Positions 1 through 4,720 of a stretch of 6,595 nt of DNA are shown here, in pieces. Under the pieces are notes generated by a model. The model had not been told where the DNA came from and searched no databases. It saw only the letters and a list, made by a program, of their open reading frames with translations. The DNA comes from Saprospiraceae bacterium (lineage in GTDB: Bacteria; Bacteroidota; Bacteroidia; Chitinophagales; Saprospiraceae): NCBI GenBank assembly GCA_020852155.1, contig JADZBJ010000065.1, positions 1 through 6,595 on the forward strand, given 5' to 3'. The position numbers and the translations under genes are program-made. Positions within the stretch are counted from its first letter, which is position 1, and the number at the start of each line of letters is the position of its first letter.

Positions 1-1
1 A

Positions 2-106
2 GCGCGGCTGGCAGCCGGCATTTCCGATGGCTTGATTCGCATTTCCGTCGGTCTGGAAAATATCGAGGATATTCTACAAGACATCCGCCATGCCCTGGAA
101 GGTTAA
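2..106 (+). CDS. C-terminal end of a Cys/Met-metabolism PLP-dependent enzyme (partial)
   Basis: Only the last 34 codons and the TAA stop are in the window; the gene begins upstream. The visible tail contains GISDGLIRISVGLEN followed by an acidic/aliphatic helix (IEDILQDIRHAL). This is the usual end of the cystathionine gamma-synthase / O-acylhomoserine sulfhydrylase family, fold type I PLP enzymes that replace the gamma-substituent of an activated homoserine with a sulfur nucleophile. The Arg in LIRISVG normally contacts the substrate carboxylate in this family. The tail cannot separate MetB, MetY, MetZ or a cystathionine lyase. The next gene, metX, 5 bp downstream, makes the O-acylhomoserine substrate, which favours a gamma-synthase or sulfhydrylase. 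The active-site Lys and the PLP-binding part are not visible. Confidence 0.78.
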   Translation, partial: ARLAAGISDGLIRISVGLENIEDILQDIRHALEG

Positions 107-111
107 AACCC

Positions 112-1191
112 ATGATCACATCATCAAATCATCACATTATCACATCAAGAATGCATTATCCCATTCCGGTTTCAATTCCAGCACTCAAGTTTTTTCATTC
201 CAAAGCACCATTTATCCTTGAAAACGGCGGCATTTTACCGGAGTTGACCATTGCTTACCACACTTTTGGCCGATTGAATGACGACGGCTCCAATGTCATA
301 TGGGTTTGTCATGCCCTGACGGCCAATTCGGATGTTTCCGACTGGTGGGCGGGCTTGTTTGGCCCCGGAAAAGTGTTTGACCCGGAGCGTTATTTCATCG
401 TTTGCGCCAATATTATCGGATCGTGTTATGGCAGCACTTGTGCGCGAAGCATTAACCCGGAAACGGGCAATGCCTACGGACAGGATTTCCCGTTGGTCAG
501 TGTGCGCGACCTGGCCAGCGCCCATGATCTGCTGCGACAGCATTTAGGCATTGAACAGATTAGTCTGTGCATTGGCGGCTCGTGCGGTGGGCATCAGGTG
601 CTGGAATTTGCTGCTATTTTGCCGGAAAAAATCAAAAAAATCGCCCTTTTGGTATGTGCCGCCCGCGAATCTGCCTGGGCCATAGCCATCCATGAATCGC
701 AACGCATGGCCCTGGCTGCCGACCCGACGCTGTGGGACGATGCCGATCAGGCAGGTCAGGCGGGATTGCGCGCCGCGCGGGCCATAGGCTTGTTGAGTTA
801 CCGCACCATTGACGCCTATCGCGACACCCAAAGCGACGACGACCATCGGGTGGAGCATTTCAGTGCGGCGAGTTATCAGCAATATCAGGGGGAAAAATTG
901 GTGCGACGTTTTTATGCGCAATGCTATTACCACCTCACGCGCACACTTGATACCCACCAGATCGGCCGCGGTCGGGGTGATGCTGCCCAGGCCTTGCAAC
1001 AACTCGCCATGCCCGCTTATGTCTTTTCGATTGACAGGGATTTGCTCATTCCACCCTGGGAGCAGCGTTTTTTAGCAGAAAACCTGCCCAATGTGCAATT
1101 TTCATCACTGGATTCAAAATACGGTCACGATGGTTTCCTGATTGAAACTGACTTTTTAAATCCTGAATTACGCGCCTTCCTTCACGCTTAA
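112..1191 (+). CDS. metX: Homoserine O-acetyltransferase (MetX family)
   Basis: This is an alpha/beta-hydrolase-fold acyltransferase of 359 residues as called, near the usual MetX length. It moves an acyl group from acyl-CoA to the hydroxyl of homoserine, the first committed step to methionine, in the cytoplasm. Visible signatures are HALTANSDV (67-75), the substrate-loop region GSCYGSTCARSINPETG (103-119), the nucleophile elbow GGSCGG with Ser157, the acid in DLLIPP (Asp310) and the catalytic His339 in GHDGFL. The Cys after the nucleophile differs from the common GGSMGG. Acyl specificity is not certain, since some MetX proteins use succinyl-CoA. The start is doubtful: the first 13 residues (MITSSNHHIITSR) are encoded by an 8-bp tandem repeat, and family-like sequence begins near the second in-frame ATG at 151, giving 346 residues. 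The ATG at 112 does have GGAAGG a suitable distance upstream (96-101). The gene lies 5 bp after the PLP-enzyme gene and 9 bp before hom, as in an operon. Confidence 0.93.
   Translation: MITSSNHHIITSRMHYPIPVSIPALKFFHSKAPFILENGGILPELTIAYHTFGRLNDDGSNVIWVCHALTANSDVSDWWAGLFGPGKVFDPERYFIVCANIIGSCYGSTCARSINPETGNAYGQDFPLVSVRDLASAHDLLRQHLGIEQISLCIGGSCGGHQVLEFAAILPEKIKKIALLVCAARESAWAIAIHESQRMALAADPTLWDDADQAGQAGLRAARAIGLLSYRTIDAYRDTQSDDDHRVEHFSAASYQQYQGEKLVRRFYAQCYYHLTRTLDTHQIGRGRGDAAQALQQLAMPAYVFSIDRDLLIPPWEQRFLAENLPNVQFSSLDSKYGHDGFLIETDFLNPELRAFLHA
115..146 (+). repeat. Four tandem 8-bp units at the metX start
   Basis: Four consecutive octamers fill this stretch: ATCACATC, ATCAAATC, ATCACATT, ATCACATC. 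They begin directly after the first possible metX ATG (112-114) and end 4 bp before the second in-frame ATG (151). Units 1 and 4 are identical and units 2 and 3 each differ by one base. The period is not a multiple of three, so gain or loss of one unit would shift the frame if translation starts at 112 but would only change leader length if it starts at 151. This makes the downstream ATG the more likely natural start. Confidence 0.85.
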
Positions 1192-1200
1192 ATTTAAAAC

Positions 1201-2364
1201 ATGACGATAGGAATTTTCGGTTTTGGCTGCGTTGGCCAGGGATTGTGGCAAGTGCTGCACGAAACCAAGGGCGTACGCGCCGACATCAAAAAAATCTGCA
1301 TCAAAAACCCCGATAAACCTCGTCCGATTGATGCGGCATATTTCACCACTGATCCGGCGCAAATACTCGACGACCCCGACATTGACATCGTGGTTGAGTT
1401 GACCGACGACCCGGAGGCGGCGTTTTCGATTGCCAGCCGCGCCATGCGTCAGGGGAAGGCCGTTGTTTCGGCCAACAAAAAAATGATCGCGTACCGACTG
1501 CCCGAACTGTATCAAATTCAGCAGGAAACGGGCCAGCCATTTTTGTATGAAGCGTCGTGTGCGGCCAGCATTCCAATCATTCGAAACCTCGAAGAATACT
1601 ACGACAATGACCTGCTGACCAGCGTTGAAGGCATCCTGAATGGCACGACCAATTACATTCTGACCAAAATTTTTAGTGAAAACCTGGGCTATGCCGAGGC
1701 TTTGAAACAAGCGCAAACGCTGGGTTTTGCGGAAAGCAATCCGAAAATGGACGTGGAAGGTTTTGATGCGAAATTCCAACTCTGCATCCTGATACTACAC
1801 GCTTTCGGTGTGTTTGTCGAGCCAGACGAGGTGCTGAATTGGGGCATTCATCGCTTGTCCGATTTTGACATCCGGCAGGCGCGCAGCCGGGGTTGCGAGA
1901 TCAAGTTGGTAGCGCGTTGTTTCCGGCAAGGCGATCGCGTATCGGGCTGGTGTTTGCCCAAATTTGTGCCGGTGGGCGCGCGTTTTTCGACCATTAACAA
2001 CGAGTACAATGCCGTATCGCTCGAAAGCGCATTCACTGAAACCCAAACTTTTGTGGGTAAAGGCGCGGGCGCTGCACCGACGGGCTGCGCTGTGCTGTCG
2101 GATATTTCAGCCTTGCGTTATCACTACAAATATGAATACCGAAAATTTGCCCAAAACACAGCAAAATTTGATTCCGACACCACAGAAATCAACCTCTACG
2201 TCCGGTATCAACAGGAAGGTGATGTTGACAGGGCCGATTTCACGGAAATCAGCGAGCATTACGCCTCGAATGCGGGAAATTTTTTAATCGGGAAAATTAG
2301 CCTTGGCAAATTGAAAAATGCAGCCTGGCTGAATAATGAACAGGTGAATTTTCTGGCGATTTGA
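1201..2364 (+). CDS. hom: Homoserine dehydrogenase, stand-alone
   Basis: This 387-residue protein would reduce aspartate semialdehyde to homoserine with NAD(P)H, supplying MetX. There is no aspartokinase domain. The N-terminal Rossmann fold shows GFGCVGQG at 7-14. The dinucleotide domain ends near SANKK (90-94), where Lys94 matches the conserved active-site Lys (yeast Lys117). The catalytic domain contains ASCAASIPIIRNLEEYYDND (118-137), NGTTNYILTK (147-156), GFAESNP (175-181) and DVEGFDAKFQLCIL (184-197). Aligned by eye to yeast, Glu178, Asp184 and Asp189 match Glu208, Asp214 and Asp219, but Gln193 occupies the place of catalytic Lys223. The core closes with VGKGAGAAPTG (285-295). A tail of about 75 residues follows (from about 312), which may be a short or degenerate ACT-like domain; this is uncertain. 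The start follows the metX stop by 9 bp with an A-rich leader and no clear Shine-Dalgarno, as is common in Bacteroidota. It is the last gene of the met operon. Confidence 0.93.
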   Translation: MTIGIFGFGCVGQGLWQVLHETKGVRADIKKICIKNPDKPRPIDAAYFTTDPAQILDDPDIDIVVELTDDPEAAFSIASRAMRQGKAVVSANKKMIAYRLPELYQIQQETGQPFLYEASCAASIPIIRNLEEYYDNDLLTSVEGILNGTTNYILTKIFSENLGYAEALKQAQTLGFAESNPKMDVEGFDAKFQLCILILHAFGVFVEPDEVLNWGIHRLSDFDIRQARSRGCEIKLVARCFRQGDRVSGWCLPKFVPVGARFSTINNEYNAVSLESAFTETQTFVGKGAGAAPTGCAVLSDISALRYHYKYEYRKFAQNTAKFDSDTTEINLYVRYQQEGDVDRADFTEISEHYASNAGNFLIGKISLGKLKNAAWLNNEQVNFLAI

Positions 2365-2368
2365 GGGA

Positions 2369-2400
2369 TGGGAAAAAGTCACCTTTCCCAAAGCCTTTTT
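2369..2400 (+). terminator. Probable rho-independent terminator after hom
   Basis: Five bases after the hom stop, TGGGAAA (2369-2375) pairs with TTTCCCA (2384-2390) around an 8-nt loop. A run of five T follows at 2396-2400, after AAGCC. The 7-bp stem is short and the T-run is offset by five bases, so this is a plausible rather than a strong terminator for the met operon. Confidence 0.42.
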
Positions 2401-2486
2401 AAATGCCTATCCGGCGGCCACTACCCAGGTTGTCCATCCCGATAATTACACGGATTTTTTGATTTGAAAACAGGGTGTCCCTGAAG

Positions 2487-2549
2487 GAGGGATAAAAAAT
2501 GTGAAATTCATCCCTCATCGAGGGATGAATTTCACATTTTTTATCCCTC
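2487..2549. repeat. Perfect 30-bp inverted repeat (nested palindrome) between convergent genes
   Basis: The left arm (2487-2516) and right arm (2520-2549) are exact reverse complements over 30 bp, separated by only three bases (ATC, 2517-2519). Each arm is also bounded by its own 7-bp inverted ends: GAGGGAT at 2487-2493 against ATCCCTC at 2510-2516, and the same in the right arm. Four copies of the heptamer are therefore present. A smaller hairpin, CAGGG-TGT-CCCTG, lies just before it at 2471-2483. The position between hom (+) and bcp (-), 60 bp beyond the bcp stop, would suit a two-way transcription end or a stable 3' hairpin. However, the T/A runs lie inside the stem rather than after it, so it is not a standard intrinsic terminator. 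It could instead be an inverted pair of REP-like units or a miniature mobile element. No target-site duplication is visible at its edges. Confidence 0.9.
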
Positions 2550-2582
2550 AACAACAAGGGAGCCACTGCATTATTTTTAAAA

Positions 2583-2610
2583 AATCACTCACCGCTAATC
2601 ACTTACCACT
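2583..2610. repeat. Two 14-bp tandem units at the 3' end of bcp
   Basis: AATCACTCACCGCT (2583-2596) is followed directly by AATCACTTACCACT (2597-2610); the units differ at two positions. The heptamer CACTCAC also occurs at 2586-2592 and again at 2607-2613. The second unit reaches the first base of the bcp stop codon (2610-2612 on the opposite strand), so the repeat sits exactly at the gene end. In composition (A/T/C on this strand, TCAC core) it resembles the octamer repeat at the metX start. Confidence 0.7.
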
Positions 2611-3059
2611 CACAACACTTGTTCCGAGTGATTCGCCGTATCTACTTTGTCAATGATACGTTCGATGCGGCCCTGTTCGTCAATGACGAAAGTGGTGCGA
2701 TGAATACCCTCGTAGGCGCGACCCATGAATTTTTTAGGCCCCCAGACGCCGAAAGCATTGGAAATACTGTGGTCTTCGTCGGCAATCAGGCTGAATGGCA
2801 AGGCGAATTTTTCCCGAAATTTCACGTGCTTTTTCGGTGAATCAGGGCTGACGCCCAACACCTCATAACCGCGCGCCATGAACGACTGATAGTTGTCGCG
2901 CAAGCTGCAAGCCTGGGCTGTGCACCCCGGCGTATCGTCTTTTGGATAGAAATAAAGGACAAGTTTTTTGCCTTTGTATTGGTCGAGCGTAACATTGGCG
3001 CCCGTCTCGATAATGCCGGAAAAGGCAGGTGCGGCATCTCCTTCTTTCAGGTGAAACAT
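2610..3059 (-). CDS. bcp: Thioredoxin-dependent peroxiredoxin, Bcp/PrxQ type
   Basis: This 149-residue cytoplasmic peroxiredoxin would reduce hydrogen peroxide and organic hydroperoxides using thioredoxin. The length is normal for Bcp/PrxQ. The peroxidatic cysteine Cys46 is in the motif YPKDDTPGCTAQACSLRD (38-55), and Cys51, five residues later, is the usual resolving cysteine of the atypical 2-Cys subgroup (Cys45/Cys50 in E. coli Bcp). Pro39, Thr43 and Arg121 (in RTTFVID) complete the classical active site. The C-terminal end VDTANHSEQVL is typical of the family. The start ATG at 3059 gives MFHLKEGDAAPAF, which places the early Pro of the fold at the normal distance. It is transcribed toward hom and divergently from the TlpA-like gene, so it is probably a single-gene unit. 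No oxidative-stress operator was recognised. Confidence 0.96.
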   Translation of the reverse strand: MFHLKEGDAAPAFSGIIETGANVTLDQYKGKKLVLYFYPKDDTPGCTAQACSLRDNYQSFMARGYEVLGVSPDSPKKHVKFREKFALPFSLIADEDHSISNAFGVWGPKKFMGRAYEGIHRTTFVIDEQGRIERIIDKVDTANHSEQVL

Positions 3060-3091
3060 GATGTATAAAATAACAAGTGAAAAACTTGGTG

Positions 3092-3122
3092 TTAAAATAA
3101 CTGGTTACACGTTAAACGGCAA
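3092..3122 (-). promoter_or_regulatory. Possible Bacteroidota-type promoter for bcp
   Basis: Read on the minus strand, TTG (complement of 3120-3122) is followed after 20 nt by TATTTTAA (complement of 3092-3099). This resembles the Bacteroidota vegetative pattern of a TTTG-like -33 box and TAnnTTTG -7 box, with a mismatch at the last, most informative G. It lies 33 bp upstream of the bcp ATG. The region is AT-rich, so a chance match is quite possible. No equally good pair was found on the plus strand of the 121-bp divergent gap. Confidence 0.25.
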
Positions 3123-3180
3123 TAACTGCATTTGGTTCGCTTCGTAATTTTACGCCTGCCCATTTTCAAAAAAAGGAAAA

Positions 3181-4614
3181 ATGCCGCTTATACATCGCCT
3201 ACTGCTGATTTTGATTTACACCGGAGTAATGACGGTCAATGTCAATGCTGCCATCGTTTTGGGAAATATTCGGAACGCGGCTCCCGGCCAACTTGTCGAA
3301 TTAAAAGTGGCGCATCAATACCTGGACGGTCGCACGACTGCCGAATCTGCGGCCTTGGATGCCAAAGGAAATTTTTCGCTCGCCATTCAGGTCGAAGAAC
3401 CTCAAATGGTCTTTATGGCGTTCAATGACTCCAGATTGCCCTTGTTTCTGGCCAATCAGGATACTTTAATCGTCATGTCTGAGGCATTTCAATTTCCGCT
3501 GGGTTGCCAGTTTGGCGGACAAGCGGGCGCTAACAACACGATTTTTACTCAATATCTGCGTGATTTTGGCTCGGATTTTAATGAATTCAACAATATTCGA
3601 TACAAAGTTGGCCAATGGTGGGCCAATATCGAAGAACCCATGAATGCGCGAATGGAGGAGTTGCCGCCCGCCGAGTTTGCGGCCTATATGAAACAGCGTA
3701 AAACGGCTGCTTTGGCCTTATTGGATAATTTTCAAGCGGCTAATCCGGGCGAATTGACGCCTGTTTTCAGTGATTGGCTGGCCGCTGATATCATCTACGA
3801 CTGGGCTTATCACCTGACCTTTTACGGACAGGTTTTTGGCGGCCGTTATTTTGTCCAGCCGGAGTTTTTTGAATTTCTCTACGAAGCGCCGCTCATGTCC
3901 GAATACATCGGAAGTCAATGGTATCGTCAGTTTGTGTTTTTATTCATGGCGCGTCAGCAGGTTAAAAAAGACCCGGAGAATGATTTTTGGGCAGGCATGT
4001 ACCAACGCGCGGCAGAAAACCTGAGCGACAAACCGCTGGCATTTGTTCAATCCGAAATTATTTACACGGCTTTTAGCCGCGAGCGTTTTCGGGAAATGCT
4101 GCCTTTGTACCGCCAGTTTATGGAGCATAACCGCTTCCAGGTTTTTGATCGAAAAGTGGAAGACTTGTACCAGAAAATGGCCCGAACCTCCAACGGCGCT
4201 GTGGCGCCCGAATTTAAAGGCCCTGAAAATAACGGACAATGGCTGACGCTCAGTCAGTTGCGCGGCAAAGTCGTTTACGTGAATTTTTGGGCCAGTTGGT
4301 GTAGTTCATGCCTCCGAAAAATGGAGTTTTTCAATGAATTTGAAACAGAATTGACCGCCAACGGCGTAGAAATCGTCAATATTTCGGTGGATGAAATGTC
4401 GGAACGCTGGCAAAACAGCCTGGTACAAAACGCCTTCAAAGGGCATCACTTGCTGGCATCGTCTGCACAAAGTCAAAACATCGCTACTGCCTATAATGTC
4501 GAGGCCGTACCCCAGTATTTTATCATCAGTCGCAAAGGCGTTTTCATGGAAAAAGCCGCCAGCAGTCAACCCAATGATATCCGTGAACAACTGCTCCGAC
4601 TTGCCCGCGACTAA
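3181..4614 (+). CDS. Exported TlpA-like thioredoxin-fold protein with DUF4369-like N-terminus
   Basis: The 477-residue protein starts with a hydrophobic signal peptide (LLLILIYTGVMTV) and a likely signal peptidase I site after VNA (about residue 23). There is no lipobox Cys, so a soluble periplasmic protein is expected. Residues 25-100 are beta-rich, with the pattern of the DUF4369 domain often fused to TlpA-like proteins in Bacteroidota (LGNIRNAAPGQLVELKV, then DAKGNFSLAI). Residues about 115-335 are mostly helical and rich in aromatic residues, and were not recognised. The C-terminal 135 residues form a TlpA/ResA-type thioredoxin domain: APEFKGPENNGQWLTLSQLRG, then VYVNFWASWCSSC with Cys374 and Cys377, ISVDE (401-405), and the cis-Pro in AVPQYF (Pro444). 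The likely role is thiol-disulfide exchange in the periplasm; the partner is unknown. The start is preceded by AAAGGA at 3172-3177. The next gene follows after 106 bp carrying a large palindrome. Confidence 0.88.
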   Translation: MPLIHRLLLILIYTGVMTVNVNAAIVLGNIRNAAPGQLVELKVAHQYLDGRTTAESAALDAKGNFSLAIQVEEPQMVFMAFNDSRLPLFLANQDTLIVMSEAFQFPLGCQFGGQAGANNTIFTQYLRDFGSDFNEFNNIRYKVGQWWANIEEPMNARMEELPPAEFAAYMKQRKTAALALLDNFQAANPGELTPVFSDWLAADIIYDWAYHLTFYGQVFGGRYFVQPEFFEFLYEAPLMSEYIGSQWYRQFVFLFMARQQVKKDPENDFWAGMYQRAAENLSDKPLAFVQSEIIYTAFSRERFREMLPLYRQFMEHNRFQVFDRKVEDLYQKMARTSNGAVAPEFKGPENNGQWLTLSQLRGKVVYVNFWASWCSSCLRKMEFFNEFETELTANGVEIVNISVDEMSERWQNSLVQNAFKGHHLLASSAQSQNIATAYNVEAVPQYFIISRKGVFMEKAASSQPNDIREQLLRLARD

Positions 4615-4624
4615 TGCGCTCATC

Positions 4625-4647
4625 GTACGCTCGACTTGTACGCTCGA
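4625..4647. repeat. Direct repeat of a 10-mer with 13-bp period
   Basis: GTACGCTCGA occurs at 4625-4634 and again at 4638-4647, separated by CTT. The second copy is the outer end of the large inverted repeat that starts at 4638; the first copy lies just outside it. It may be the remnant of a further unit of the same element. Confidence 0.75.
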
Positions 4648-4704
4648 AACACCAGTTTCGAGCAACCGGCACGCACCTGCTCGAAACTGGTGTTTCGAGC
4701 GTAC
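4638..4704. repeat. Perfect 27-bp inverted repeat with palindromic arms
   Basis: The left arm (4638-4664) and right arm (4678-4704) are exact reverse complements over 27 bp with a 13-nt centre (ACCGGCACGCACC, 4665-4677). Each arm contains its own perfect 9-bp palindrome: GCTCGAAAC-ACCA-GTTTCGAGC at 4642-4663 and GCTCGAAAC-TGGT-GTTTCGAGC at 4679-4700. The 9-mer thus appears four times in alternating orientation, and the DNA or RNA could form one long hairpin or two short ones. The outer ends are GTAC on both sides. It lies 23 bp after the TlpA-like stop and ends 16 bp before the ATG of the beta-helix gene. No T-run follows, so it is not a standard terminator. The design matches a paired REP/BIME-like element; a role in 3' RNA stability or in separating expression of the two genes is possible. 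Confidence 0.92.
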
Positions 4705-4720
4705 TTAACAACCTGAAAAA

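Noticed and set aside
1..111. SAM riboswitch or other met leader control
   Set aside because: The window begins inside the first visible gene of the operon, so any leader lies upstream and cannot be seen.
544..1002. Minus-strand open frame of about 150 codons opposite metX
   Set aside because: It lies inside metX, whose motifs are intact throughout, and the antisense product has no recognisable features.
1168..1779. Long open frame of about 200 codons on the minus strand opposite hom
   Set aside because: It is antisense to a clearly recognised homoserine dehydrogenase, its translation resembles no family, and it arises from the codon bias of the real gene.
2363..2369. Further copy of the GAGGGAT heptamer overlapping the hom stop codon
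   Set aside because: A 7-mer is expected about once by chance in a window of this size when both strands are counted, and no longer match to the 30-bp element surrounds it beyond one base.
2431..2460. Possible second terminator hairpin (ATCCCG / CGGAT followed by T6)
   Set aside because: The stem is only about five pairs with a bulge, so it is too weak to list. The T6 run may nevertheless help termination after hom.
3132..3153. Possible plus-strand promoter (TTG and TAATTTTA) for the TlpA-like gene
   Set aside because: The two boxes are about 10 nt apart, much too close for the Bacteroidota -33/-7 arrangement.
3132..3428. Plus-strand frame starting upstream of the TlpA-like gene
   Set aside because: It overlaps the signal peptide and DUF4369-like region of the better-supported gene in another frame, and its translation is basic and low in family-like features.
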